Source: Petunia secreta (Eukaryota; Streptophyta; Magnoliopsida; Solanales; Solanaceae). From it: a stretch of 64,000 bases of DNA. Positions 11,654 to 23,900 of this stretch are shown one piece after another. The position numbers were made by a program, and so were the translations under genes. The number at the start of each line of letters is the position of its first letter. The first letter of the stretch is position 1. Under the pieces are notes generated by a model, which was given only the letters and a program-made list of their open reading frames with translations, made no database searches and had not been told where the DNA came from. Location: the NCBI GenBank assembly GCA_029990175.1, contig JARKIP010000030.1, positions 17,447,501-17,511,500 on the forward strand. Reading direction: 5' to 3'.

Positions 11654-13006
11654 TGTTGCTCCCAAACGCACACGCAAGTATACGCGGTCGCCAAGTAATA
11701 AAGTGACAAAGTCGAGTATCGTTCCCACGAGGACTATGCAGACTAGTGCTTAATAAACAATTCCTGAACAAACTATCCAGGGGTCTTTTTCCAATGATTG
11801 TAAGAGTTTTTATACTAAAATGCAGTAATTAAAGTGCTGGAATGTAATCAAGCAATGGGGCAAAACTTTGGTTGTTAACAATATCAAGGGAGCGATCCAG
11901 GGTTAGAATTACGAACAATCCAGTTGATGTATTCAATTGATTTCACTTCTTAAATCCCGGGTTACTAACTGACAGGTTAATTGTAATTATGAAAACCTTT
12001 CAGTTCTTCACAATCTATGCAAGCTACTCTAATCCCTGTATGTCTACGGGTTAAATCACATGCACGCATTAACGATCCTGTAATTAGTTAAACTAGGCAA
12101 GCAAGTATATGTCTATCCTACCCGCGAATTGATTCCCCGATGCCCGGGTTCACAAACTAGTTCTATTCTTCCTTATTACGTAATTAGGTTCTCTCTTTCA
12201 AGTTCAACCCAAAAACCATAGATGATGTATAACTATCGAGCTCTAACAATTATACAAGTTAAATCAAGGAAGAGTAAGTAACCCGTTATGGGATTCAATC
12301 AATGGAAATCAATCTTCAACAATCAACTTTCATGTAAACTCTAACCCCAGAACGTTAGGAAATTAGCCACACATATTCATAATCACAAGGCAAGGATTTG
12401 GTGTAATAATGAAATAATTGATGTAATAGATGAAAGATTTGGGAATAACCCTTGTTCAATGAAGTGTGTAGCTCTCAATATTGCTCCAAAGTCAAGAACT
12501 CCTTACAAAAACTAAGTAATAAACTATTTATATTGTTTCCAAACCCTTGTAAATAAGTTAAACCCAAAACTAGAAGGAATAGGAAGTAAAATCGCGCATA
12601 AGGGGCGCTATAACAGGCGCCCCGCGCCCCGAAAAGCGTGCAAACAACCAGAACACGCCTCCAGGCTTCGTGCCTTAGGCCTGCGACGCGCCTGGCAACG
12701 CGCAGACCTCCTCGCGCTATGGATGGCGCGGCGCGGAGGCTGCAGCGCCAGGCCAAAAATTGCTCTTTTCCGCTCCAAACTCGGCTCGTGTCGTGCCTTT
12801 GTGTGCTCGATCCAATCTTCAATCATCATCCAATCAATTCATGCTCAATCAAGCTTCGAAACGCTCCAAATGTATCGCGTAACGACCTACACACGAACAA
12901 CACAACATCAGCGTAAAACCATATTCACAAGCCACCAAACAAGTGCAAAACAAGCTCAAATGTGCGGAAATATTAAGGAAAAGTAGGCATAAAATGCCGA
13001 ACATCA
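11654..13006 (-). repeat. Athila 3' LTR
   Basis: 1353 bp, starting TGTTGCTCCC and ending GAACATCA on the plus strand. It matches 23901-25253 except for two seen substitutions, in the blocks around 12615 and 12900. A GC-rich patch at 12600-12790 contains palindromic GGGGCGC...GGCGCCCC; the open frames there are LTR sequence, not genes. Confidence 0.95.
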
Positions 13007-13019
13007 CCACCCCACACTT
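13007..13019 (-). promoter_or_regulatory. Polypurine tract of the Athila element
   Basis: The complement reads AAGTGTGGGGTGG and abuts the 3' LTR start. This is the expected primer for plus-strand DNA synthesis. The same 13 bases recur at 15801-15813. Confidence 0.8.
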
Positions 13020-14722
13020 GAACCTTTGCTTGCCCTCGAGCAAGTCACATCTCACTTCCCAACCTAGATAGAACAGGTCTGCCTATGACTATGGTTGATA
13101 CCGACCATTGAACCAATGCGCACATGACTACCATGGATCCACAACATGCCAACAATTTACCAAACTCAAAAATAATGAGAACAACCACCCCTAAATAGCT
13201 CAAATGCACAAACTCAACTCAATGCAACCATGCTCCCACAAAATTACACCTATCTACTCAATCAAAAGCCATCAACTTCACCGAATTCATGCAAACCACG
13301 TGCCCTCACCAATATGAAAGAGAGTGCCCCCATAGATCACACACAAAAACAAATATCATGAATAGAACGGGGCTATAACAAATGAATTCTCTCACTCTCA
13401 TGAAAGGCTCACATGTCACACACAACGTACCATAGGCTTGCCCGTAGTGTAGGACTCCACTAATGTAGGCTCACTCCAATCGGGATTAACAAGGACTTTA
13501 GAAAGGTCGTAATGTAGGCTAAGGGCGGGTAGGATACATATGGTAATAGTGACTACCTCCCTAAGCACTTTAATACATCACATTTATTCCAAACACAAGT
13601 CTCAACAAACCACCCAATCACAAGTACCACACATACACCTTCTCAACAAGTAGCATATTTCTTTTCAATCACACACTAGCAAGGACGGGATATCTTTCTC
13701 TCTTTTTTTTTTCTTTTCTTTTCCACAATTTTTCAATTTTGCTATTTTTTTCTTTTCATTTCATTTTTTCAATTTCATTAACTTCCATCCTTGCCAATGT
13801 TTTCCACTACTTCACAATTTTCATAAGTATTTCCCTTTTATTAGCTCCACTCAAAAGTCTCCCAACATCCAACCACAACTCCAATCATCTACACAATGGC
13901 AATAAAGTGCTTAAGGAGTAAGGGCCAAAAGAGTCAATTAAGAACAAATGGGTAGGCTCGGGGTGTGGGTGCCAATAAAAAAGGGTCAATTCAAATCACA
14001 ACAACAATTTTTCAAGGTATATATATAAGGGTAGGCAAGTAAAAGAAGGCCTTGTATCATCTCCCGACTAGAGCTAACCTAGGATTTCGCTTTGCACACA
14101 CATGGGGCAAGTTCTAGACATTAATATGCAACATGGAGCAAATAAGAACATGCCTCACAACACACATTGCACGCAATCCACACAAAAAGGCTCAATCAAC
14201 AACTCTCAACCAAGCTTTTAGAATGCAACTTGTGGAAATTTAAGCACTCATGCACAAAAGTTAGCAATCAAGTCAAGCAGGCGGACTCAAGCATCTCAAG
14301 GGGGTTGTTCCAATTTTTCCTTTTTTTCTAAGCATGCATCAAATTAAAACCAAGGACACCACAAATAGCACATGCAATCAAGTCCAAGTCCACCGGTATC
14401 AAACAAATCAAAGGCACCTAGCATTCTACCTTTTTCCTTAGCCTAGGGTCATCTAAAACTAACTATCCTAATCCTAAAAATGAAAAACTACCCGGTTCAA
14501 AGGTCACCCCGTGGAAAAGAACCGCGGCCATAAGAAAAACCACGGGGCGGATGACATGTACCACTAATAAAACTAAAAGGAAAATCTTTTTGGAATTTTT
14601 CATTGGTTTTCTAATTTTTTTTTCATTTTTGCATATAGTAAAGCAAGAAATAAATCAAAACAAAGCCAAGTGACAAAATAAAAAGATCTAAGGTACATGC
14701 ATCCTAAACCTCAAAATAAAAA
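13020..14722. other. Athila 3' noncoding region
   Basis: About 1.7 kb between the third ORF and the polypurine tract, with pyrimidine-rich runs (13690-13800) and no coding signal. Athila elements usually have a long noncoding 3' region. Confidence 0.6.
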
Positions 14723-15727
14723 CTAAATAAACCGCAAATCATCCGCCGTCAGCTTCACCGGTGCCGTGGTGATCACCCCCTTGACCGAGGCAATGTCAAA
14801 AGGCCTCCCAAAATCAAGGACAATGCGATCCCCGACCTCATCTGCGGGGACGCCCGCCTTCTCTAAATACCGGGTCAAGAGGTTCCCAAAATACAACCGA
14901 CTACATGATTTTTCATACCTCTCTTGTTTCATCATTTTCAACATGTAGTACCCAATGTTCACCGGCCTCCCGGTCATGAAAAAATAAACCATGCACGCCC
15001 GAGTCTTAGTGACCTCGGAATAATGGGAACATGGAAGAATCCGTGCATTTATAAACCGCATCCATACACGCGCCGGCTTGATAAACTGGGAGAAGTGCAT
15101 AAACGAATGTCGCCCGGCCGCTCCTCGCCCCCACTTATGCGTGGAGCCCTCACCACACAAGGTCTCCCGCAAGGCCGTGTAATCCGGTTTCTTGATGTAA
15201 TTTCTCAACTCCTCATAATCGGGGTCCGCTACCCCCAAGAAGGCATTCAATGCCGTGGGATCTAACTTCACCTTCACTCCCCTAACCGTCACCATGTTAT
15301 CATCCCTCCACACCTCATCGGGCTCCCAGTTAGCATAAAGTTCTTGGACCATGTCCAAGTTGGCGGGCCCTGGACTCTCAAACACTGAGTCCCACTTGAG
15401 GGCAATGATCTTCTCGGCCACATCTCTAAACTTTTGTAGCACCGGCCGTTTATCAATGGCTTGCTCGGGGATGTACCCCGCAAGCCTCACATTTTTATAC
15501 CATGTTTGGCAATCTCCCTTCTTCACGAAAGGGAGGCCATACCGAGTCTTGCCTCCGGGACGTGGTATCGGCACCGCGTCCTTTGGAATCTTGGCCTTAG
15601 CCTTTGCTTTTGCCTTGGGCTTGGCCGGCGCCTTACCCTTTTGCTTTGAGCTTGAAGGCTCGGTTTGAGGTTCTCTCCTCGGGCCCGCAGTAGATGAAGA
15701 ACTCGCCTTTTGAGATGTGGCTACCAT
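14723..15727 (-). CDS. Athila third ORF (plant transposon protein domain)
   Basis: 334 residues from the ATG at 15727; the frame stays open upstream to 15811, but the region before this Met is low-complexity and unlikely to be translated. Residues about 15-60 are Ser/Pro/Lys-Ala rich (PAKPKAKAKAKAK). The rest resembles the uncharacterised 'putative plant transposon protein' domain often found downstream of pol in Athila-type and related elements. The extra ORF of Athila is sometimes called env-like. I see no signal peptide or membrane helix here, so an envelope role is not supported. A pyrimidine/TG-rich stretch ending in TAG lies just before the ATG (about 15730-15745), which could be a splice acceptor for a subgenomic mRNA. 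The frame is intact. Confidence 0.7.
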   Translation of the reverse strand: MVATSQKASSSSTAGPRREPQTEPSSSKQKGKAPAKPKAKAKAKAKIPKDAVPIPRPGGKTRYGLPFVKKGDCQTWYKNVRLAGYIPEQAIDKRPVLQKFRDVAEKIIALKWDSVFESPGPANLDMVQELYANWEPDEVWRDDNMVTVRGVKVKLDPTALNAFLGVADPDYEELRNYIKKPDYTALRETLCGEGSTHKWGRGAAGRHSFMHFSQFIKPARVWMRFINARILPCSHYSEVTKTRACMVYFFMTGRPVNIGYYMLKMMKQERYEKSCSRLYFGNLLTRYLEKAGVPADEVGDRIVLDFGRPFDIASVKGVITTAPVKLTADDLRFI

Positions 15728-15800
15728 GGTACCTACACAAACACAAACATCAATGTTAGATGTATAGCTATGCACCAAAAACAATTCAAGCTCAAGGGTA

Positions 15801-15872
15801 CCACCCCACACTTAGCACACACTCTATGTGGCAATCACTTGTTTCAATGGCACGAGCACCCCACACTTGAAC
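15801..15872 (-). other. Internal copies of the polypurine tract
   Basis: The complement of 15801-15813 is identical to the 13-base polypurine tract beside the 3' LTR. A close variant (CCCCACACTTG on the plus strand) follows near 15861-15871. Both lie just upstream of the third ORF. They could act as additional plus-strand primers, as central polypurine tracts do in some retroelements, or may simply be a duplicated segment. Confidence 0.45.
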
Positions 15873-16966
15873 AAAACTAGCCTTGGCAAAATATGCCACG
15901 TTTTGAATTTTTAAAATCAAGCTAGTGTGGGTGCCTCATGATCAAATCTAGTGTGTATGCAACACCTAATGTTCATTGTAAGCCTAAGGAATGCATTGCT
16001 ACTCAAGAATTCACAATGTCATTGATATTTCATCTTTGAGGCTTTTTCACAAACACCTAGTGTGCACAACTTTGAACTAGCAATTTCAATTGATTTTGTA
16101 ATGTGCCAACCCTCCCAATGTGTTGGGAGATCTCTTTTTACAAGTCAAAAGGTCTATACTAAGCATCATAGACAATTAAGCATATCAAGATTGAATTTTT
16201 ATGAAGAAGCTTGTAACTAGTTAAGAGAATCACCCATGAGCAATTATGAAGACAACTTACATGTTATTGAGAAGGAAGAGTAGTAATGTACTTACTTGAT
16301 GGTGTTAGAAGTGATTGCACAAGATTTGGGATGAATTCAAGTGTTGCAAGTGAATTAGTGTGTGTGTAGAGAGTGTTTGTAGTGAAAATAAGGGAGAAAT
16401 AGTGTTAGGAATCGGGGTATAGGGCATGGGGGATTAAAGAATTTCGGGTCAAACCCGTTGACCCATTTTTCGAACCAAAAAATGGCCCTCCGCGATAGCC
16501 TCGGCGTCGCATGCCCTGTCGCGTGCAAAAATTGGAGCATTCTGCCTAGCATCCCGCGTTTGGTTCCGCGGCGCACGCTTGTCGCGGCCAAATTTTTGAG
16601 GTTTCTGCCTAGCTTGGCGCGGTGGGAGGCGCGGGGCGCTCCCAACCGTGCCTAGCTTCTTTGTTTCACTTTTTTCTCGCGCTTTGGGAGGCGCAGGGCA
16701 CTCCCGAACGCGCCCACGAACGTTTTTTCGCACCGAATTTCGATTCCAAGTACAAGCCAAGCGTGGGACATGTCTCGAGATGTCCCATCCCCCTCAATGC
16801 ATTCATTTCACCTTATTTAGCTCACCCGATTCCTGCAAAAACGACACACAAAAACAACAAAAACGTGACACTATAAAAACAAAAGAAAACTAAACTATTA
16901 CAAGTACAAACTCGGGTTGCCTCCCGAGAAGCGCCTTATTTAACGTCGTGGCACGACGGGTATAAA
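15873..16966. other. Athila spacer between pol and the third ORF
   Basis: About 1.1 kb without intact coding sequence. A GC-rich patch at 16490-16740 gives several overlapping short frames on both strands; their overlap and lack of similarity argue against real genes. Confidence 0.5.
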
Positions 16967-19900
16967 TCAAGGGTCCCTCAAAGTGATTGTAGTGCGGTGA
17001 TTCACCGTACCTCCCCAATAGTGTTTCACCCGTTGACCATTAACCAAAAATATGCTTTCAGAACCCGGGGCTCTCAATGCAACCGCTCCATGTGCGGTAA
17101 CCCGAACAACTTCAAAAGGCCCCGACCATCTCGACTTTAACTTGCCCGCAAACAATTTCAACCTCGAGTTGAACAACAATACACGCTGCCCGGGCTCAAA
17201 AGAGCGATGCTCAATGTGCTTATCATGCCACTTCTTTGTCCGTTCCTTATATAATTTCGCATTTTCATACGCATGGAAACGGAACTCTTCAAGTTCATGC
17301 AACTGGAGCATCCTCTTCTCACCCGCTAAGGCCATATCAAAGTTGAGCTTTTGAATAGCCCAATACGCCTTATGCTCTAATTCAACCGGCAAGTGACAAG
17401 CCTTCCCATAAACAAGCCTATATGGAGAGGTTCCAATAGGCGTTTTGAATGCAGTTCGATAGGCCCAGAGATCATCATCTAACTTCATAGCCCAATCCTT
17501 CCTCGAGGCATTCACAGTCTTCTCAAGGATTTGCTTGATCTCTCTGTTAGAAACTTCCACTTGGCCACTAGTTTGGGGATGATAAGCAGTAGCCACCTTG
17601 TGACGAACCCCATACTTGGCCAATAATTTATTGAACAACCGGTTACAGAAATGCGTACCTTCATCACTAATGATAGCCCGCGGTGTCCCAAAACGAGTAA
17701 AAATATTCTTCTTCACGAACTTCACCACCACACTCGCATCATTTGTAGGAAGTGCAATGGCCTCCACCCATTTAGATACATAATCAACTGCTACAAGGAT
17801 ATATTTATTGCCCATAGAAGGTGGGAATGGACCCATAAAATCAATACCCCAACAATCAAACAGCTCAATCTCCAAAATATTGTTCAAAGGCATCTCGTGA
17901 CGCCTAGTAATGGTACCCGTTCTTTGGCAACGATCACATTGCTTCACTAATGCATGAGCATCTTTAAATAAAGTAGGCCAAAAGAAACCAGATTGAAGTA
18001 CCTTTGCAGCTGTTCGATCTCCACCAAGGTGGCCACCATAAGGAGAGGAATGGCAGCTCTGTAGAATCGGCTCTACTTCTTCCCTTGGAACACATCTCCT
18101 AGCTAGTTGATCAGCACCTATCTTGTACAAATAGGGCTCATCCCACACATAAAATCTGCTCTCATGAAGGAGTTTACGCTTTTGCTCAGCAGTTGCCCCA
18201 GGGGGATACACATCACTCACAAGAAAATTTACCATGTCAGCATACCATGGTGTTTCAGCTTCTTCTAGAGCAAAAAGTTGCTCATCAGGAAATACCTCTT
18301 TAATCTCAGGCCCCTCATCTACATGATCTCTATTCTCCAGCCTTGACAAATGATCAGCTACTTGATTCTCAGTCCCCTTGCGATCTCGAATTTCAACATC
18401 AAACTCTTGCAATAGGAGAACCCAACGAATAAGTCTCGGCTTGGAGTCCTTCTTTTCAAACAAATACCGGATTGCGGCATGATCAGTGTAGACAACAACA
18501 CGAGTGCCAACCAAATAAGATCTGAATTTATCAAAAGCATAAACCACGGCTAGCAACTCCTTCTCAGTGGTAGTATAATTGGACTGGGCTGCATCAAGCG
18601 TCTTTCTTGCATAATAGATAGAGTGAAAAATTCTTCCTATTCTTTGGCCTAGAACAGCCCCAATAGCATTATCACTCGCATCACACATCAATTCAAATGG
18701 CAAAGACCAGTCAGGAGCAATGATGATTGGTGCGGTCACCAACCTTTTCTTCAACTCTTCAAACGCCTTAATACAAGCATCATCAAACACAAATTTCACA
18801 TCCTTCTCCAACAATTTGCACAAGGGAGTGGAAATTTTGGAGAAGTCCTTTATGAACCGTCTATAGAACCCTGCATGTCCCAAGAAACTACGCACCCCCT
18901 TAACAGAGATAGGTGGTGGTAATTTCTCAATAGCCTCTATCTTCGCCTTGTCAACCTCAATCCCTTGCTTTGACACCTTGTGCCCAAGTACTATGCCTTC
19001 TTGAACCATAAAGTGACATTTTTCCCAATTCAGCACCAGATTTGTTTCTTCACAACGGCTCAGCACAGCATCAAGATTCTTCAAGCATTCATCAAAAGAG
19101 TCACCAACCACTGAGAAATCATCCATAAACACCTCCACAAATTTTTCCACCATATCAGTGAAAATAGCCATCATGCACCGCTGAAAAGTCCCCGGGGCAT
19201 TACACAACCCAAATGGCATCCTCCTAAATGCATAGGTGCCATATGGACAAGTGAAAGTGGTCTTCTCTTGGTCTTCAGGGGCTATCACAATTTGATTGTA
19301 GCCCGAATAACCATCCAAGAAACAATAATACTCATGGCCTGCTAGTCTATCCAACATCTGATCAATAAAAGGGAGTGGGAAGTGATCTTTCCTGGTGGCC
19401 TTGTTCAGCTTCCTATAATCAATGCAAATTCGCCACCCTGTAACAGTTCTTGTAGGAATCAACTCATTGTTCTCATTCTTCACCACTGTCATGCCCCCTT
19501 TCTTAGGAACACACTGCACCGGACTCACCCACTTGCTGTCAGAGATAGGAAAAATAATACCAGCATCCAGCCACTTGATGACTTCTTTCTTCACCACCTC
19601 CTTCATGATTGGATTTAGCCTCCTCTGCTGCTCTATGGATGGCTTATGATCTTCTTCCAAGAGAATTTTATGCATGCAGAAGGAAGGACTAATCCCTCTA
19701 ATATCAGCAATAGTCCAGCCAATAGCTCTCTTGCGCTCTCGCAATACCCGCAACACCTTCTCAACCTGCACATCAGACAACAAAGAAGAAAGGATCACGG
19801 GCAAAGTATTACCTTCACCCAAATAAGCATAACGTAAATGTGCGGGTAAAGGTTTGAGCTCAAGATTAGGAGCTTTCTCAATAGACGGTTTAGCAGGAGC

Positions 19901-20611
19901 TAAGGTCAACGGTCTATCAAGCTCCTCAAATTTCTTCCACCCTGGGATGAATCTACTCTGCATATTAAGAACCTCCACAAATTCTTCAGTATCTTCATCC
20001 TTCAGGATATCATCATCATCACATAAGAGTGCCCTTTCCAAAGAATCAACATTAGAAGCCAAGAATGACCTCTCATCAGCAGTCAACTCATCATCTATTA
20101 CCTTTACCATGGACAACTCTTCATAATGAGAAGGAAGCTGGGTAGCTCTGAACACATTAAACACAGCTTCTTCCCCATTTACCTTCATGATCATCTTGCC
20201 AGCTCTGACTCTAATAACAGCATCAGCAGTAGCCAAAAATCCTCTTCCCAAGATGAGAGGAACCTCAGGATCAGCTTCATAATCAAGAATAATAAAATCA
20301 ACGGGTAATATGAACTGACCCACTTGTACAAGCACATCCTCAATAATCCCCTCAGGGCATGTCAAAGATCTATCAGCAAGCTGCAGGGTCACAGTAGTGG
20401 GTCGTGGCTCACCCAGGCCTAGCTTCCTAAAAACTGAAGAAGGCATCAAATTCACACTAGCACCCAAATCACATAAAGCACGACCAACCTCATGTTCCCC
20501 AATTTTCAAAGGGATGGTAAAACTGCCCGGGTCCTTCAATTTCTGCGGAAGCTTGCTTCTAACTCTGGAACTGCACTCCTCAGTAAGTGCAACTGTCTCA
20601 AACTCAGTCAA
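16967..20611 (-). pseudogene. pol: Athila pol (protease, RT, RNase H, integrase), cut off from gag
   Basis: An open frame of 1214 codons counted from its first Met; translation naturally enters from gag. Domains in order: protease (LCDLGAS, Asp about residue 48); reverse transcriptase with FLDGYSGYNQ and an FMDD active site in place of the commoner YVDD; RNase H (CDASDNAIGAVLG); integrase with the HHCC zinc-binding motif (about 850-895) and a DDE core (GIDFMGPF, ISDEGTHF, AYHPQTSGQVE). No stop or frameshift is seen inside. The frame is separated from gag by the hAT insertion at 20662-22062, so this copy cannot make a complete polyprotein. Without the hAT and one copy of its duplication, the two parts are in the same frame. 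Confidence 0.9.
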
Positions 20612-20661
20612 TCTTCTCTTGTTAGCAACAATATCCTTAATGTATTTAGCATATTTGGGAA

Positions 20662-21843
20662 TAGGGGTGGGCGTTCGGTATTTCGGTTCGGTTTTTTGAA
20701 ACTTCGGTTCGGTATTTCGGTTTTCGGTTCGGTTTGAAGTGTAGAAAAACCCGTAATTTTTATAATTCGGTTCGGTTCGGTTTTTTAGTTCGGTACTTCG
20801 GTTCGGTACTTCGGTGTTTCGGTTTAAACCAAAGTTTATGGCAAAAAAAAAAGTCCGAACAAGAAAATTTATAGCATATGACTAACTAGGATAATTTGGT
20901 CCCCTCGACCACACCATAATTTGGTCTTCTCACTTTCTCATTTCTTTCAATTTCTTTTAGCTTAAAAGAAATTAGTACTAAAAGTATGACTAATTACAAA
21001 AAATGAAACAATTCACTCCCTTCGTACAGTATGGTATTATCATGGCGGAGCTACAATCAGTGAAAGTTGATTTTCTTAAATAGCTTAGATTTTCTTTTGT
21101 GCTAGACAAATAATATAGAAAGACAATTTTAAACTAAAATAATTAAAAAATATCAAAAGACTAACCGATTCCCTTTCCTAACACACCTCCATTTTGCGAC
21201 TTCCTTGCAAAAGCAGCCATTATGGTTTACGTAGGGCCCATCATATTTATTAAAAAAATAAGTGAATTTTAGAATAATAATAAATTGAACAATGTGCACC
21301 ACATTCTGTTCGAGTTTTTTTTTCATGAATTTTTAGTTGTTTGAAAATTTTAAATTATTTTTATTTAACATTGTCTTTCTATATCTTTTAACATTTTGAC
21401 ATTTTTATTATTTTTATTTAAAATTTTCTTTTAATCGTCTTATACAAAAAAGAATCTCAACCATTTAGTTTAGGATGGACACATGTCATTAACCAATGAT
21501 TGCATTGAGCATTAAAAGGACAAAAACATAACGGGGAGGTCCGAAATTGGGTTTGAGAGAGTAAGTTCTTACACCATCATGTAACTTAAAGGGTAATTAC
21601 TTTAAATTTCTTAACTAATATTATTAGTACCTTTTTAATATAATTACAATTTACCCAAACAAAATAACAAAGGCAGAGTCCTAATTTGTACACTACTGGT
21701 TACCAAATATTACGTACACTATTGGTTACCAAAAGTTACTTTCCTTTTCCAAGTTTTAATGTAATTCCTCAACAAGAATTGTTACATTAAGTATGAATTA
21801 CTTAGAATAAGATGAGAAGAACTTCAACTGAAAATCTGCAACA

Positions 21844-21875
<32 letters not shown>

Positions 21876-22062
21876 CGGTTTTTTCGGTTTTTTCGGGACC
21901 CGAAATTTCGGATTGCCCGAAACCGAAAACCGAACCGAAAAACCGAAATTTCAAAATTTCGGAACCGAACCGAACCGAAATACCGAAATACCGAACCCGA
22001 AAAACCGAATTAATTCGGTTCGGTTCGGTATTTCGGTTTTTTCGGTTTAGTGCCCACCCCTA
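20662..22062. mobile_element. Non-autonomous hAT element inside Athila pol
   Basis: A 1401-bp insertion with 11-bp terminal inverted repeats TAGGGGTGGGC...GCCCACCCCTA and a perfect 8-bp target duplication TTTGGGAA (20654-20661 and 22063-22070), both typical of hAT transposons. Both ends carry dense CGGTTCGGTATTTCGG-type subterminal repeats in inverted orientation, which in hAT elements serve as transposase binding sites. The centre is AT-rich with an A28 tract at 21847-21874 and no transposase frame. It inserted after the Athila, so it is the youngest event in this nest. Confidence 0.93.
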
Positions 22063-23778
22063 TTTGGGAACATCCCGCAAAAGCTCCACCAAAGGAATAT
22101 TTACCTGAATTTGACTCAATATCTCCAAAAATTTCTTGCATGCTGCATCAACTTTCTGCTTCTGAAGTCTCTGCGGGAAAGGTGGTGGTGGTCTCACAAT
22201 AGCAGACTCGGGCTGCTTTTCGGTTACCTTTTCTGCTTCTTTTTCCACCTCCCTATCAACATTTGGCTCTAACTCACCAACAGGCTTCTTTGGCTTTGGG
22301 GGAACTTCCTCCAGTGCTCTTCCATTCCTCAAAGTCACTGCTTGCACAAATTCTCTAGGATTCTTCTCTGTATCACTCGGTAAAGCACCCCGAGGTCTAT
22401 TATTTTGTGCTCCAGCAAGCTGCCCCAATTGTCTTTCAAGATCTTTCTGTGCATTGCTCAAATCTTTTATTGTTTGTGCCTGAGATGATGACTCATCAAT
22501 GAGCTTTTGCTGCCCTGCAAGAATTTTCTTGAGCATATCCTCCATAGTATTAGACTGCTGTGGCTGAGCCTGAGACTGTGATCCCTGCTGTGGTGCATTG
22601 TTTTGAGTAAATTGGGCTCTCTCATTACCCTGAAACTGCTCACGGGTATCCCTCCAAGAAAAATTTAGGTGATTACGCCAACCCGTGTTATAATTATTAC
22701 CATACTGATTTCGGTTTTGGCCCTGTGATCTGTTCTGATTACCCACATAATACACTGATTCTGGGTTAGAGGGACAAACCTCAGTGCTATGATCCTCACC
22801 ACATACCTCACAAAAGGCCTGAACTTGCTGCACTGGAGCTGGTTGTGGCTTTGCTTGGAGAGCCAGCTTGCTGATTTGATTGGAAATTGCATCCATCTTC
22901 GCTCGCAACTCTGTGATTCCATCTAGTTGAAGTACCCCAGCAGCTTTCTGTGTAGCCGCTCTGCTAGCCCCCTCACTAAATATATTAGCTCTGCCATCAC
23001 CCTGCCAATCAGGATTGCTCTGTGAAAACTTATCAAGTAAGTCATAGATCTGTTCAAAATTTAAGGCCAGCACTTGGCCTCCAGCAGCAGCATCAACCAC
23101 AATCTTAGTCTGTTGGTTCAATCCCTCAACAAAAGTGTGTGCAATAACCTCATTAGTTTGATTGTGGTGAGGACAATCTCTCAATAACGCTTTAAATCTC
23201 TCCCAGGCTGCATATAATGATTCGCCTTCAAACTGCCTGAAGGACAAAATTGCACTCCTCAACCTGGCCGTCTTAGCCGACGGATAAAACTTAGCCAAGA
23301 ATTTCTTAGCTAAATCCTCCCAAGTAGTGATAGATCCAGGCTTTTCAGCCTTTAACCACTTCCTTGCTGTCCCAATCAATGAAAATGGGAACAAAGTCAT
23401 TCGCACATAATCAGTAGGCACACCTGTCGGTGTATAAGTATCACTGATCTCCAGAAAGTTCTGCAAGTGTTGCTGCGGATCTTCATGCAGGAATCCACTA
23501 TATTGCCCCGTCACATGCAGCAACTGAATCATGCCGGGCTTGATCTCAAAGTTCCCAGTAATAGCAGGCTTCACAATACTTGACTCTACTCCTTTCAGAC
23601 TAGGAAGAGCCACATCTCGCACTGCTACTGTTTGTTCTTCAGCCATTTCAACAGGAAGAGATGCAAGTACGATTGCTAATGCTTCTCGATCTCTCGCTTC
23701 TTTCCTTGTCTTCCTCAAGGTTCTTTCAGGCTCGGGATCAAAAGGTGCGAGTGATTCGTCCTTTTTGTTCCTTTGCAT
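22060..23778 (-). pseudogene. gag: Athila gag, truncated by the hAT insertion
   Basis: 572 codons from the ATG at 23778. It contains a conserved retrotransposon Gag core (about residues 95-200, with FPFSLIGTARKWL), a Gln-rich middle, and a zinc knuckle CEVCGEDHSTEVC of the CX2CX3HX4C form seen in Athila elements. The C-terminal part is Pro/Glu-rich. The stop codon TAG at 22060-22062 is supplied by the first bases of the hAT inverted repeat; before that insertion the frame would have continued into protease. Confidence 0.9.
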
Positions 23779-23877
23779 TCAAAACCTATTGCCTGAAACA
23801 GCACAAGAAACTCAACAAAAAATTAAACCTGAATAGCAATTAAGTAATTGTTCAAAAGTAATTAGTCCGTAATTAGT

Positions 23878-23894
23878 CCCCGGCAACGGCGCCA
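23878..23894 (-). promoter_or_regulatory. Athila primer binding site (tRNA-Asp)
   Basis: The plus strand reads CCCCGGCAACGGCGCCA, identical to the 3' end of plant tRNA-Asp(GTC) including CCA. The retrotransposon RNA therefore carries the complementary 17-base primer site, six bases from the 5' LTR. Confidence 0.9.
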
Positions 23895-23900
23895 AAAACT

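Noticed and set aside
12475..13055. Overlapping open frames in a GC-rich patch, repeated at 24722-25233
   Set aside because: They lie within the two Athila LTRs, overlap on both strands in several phases, and have no known motif.
16355..16893. Several frames of 65-103 codons on both strands
   Set aside because: They overlap each other in the GC-rich Athila spacer and are mutually exclusive; no motif.
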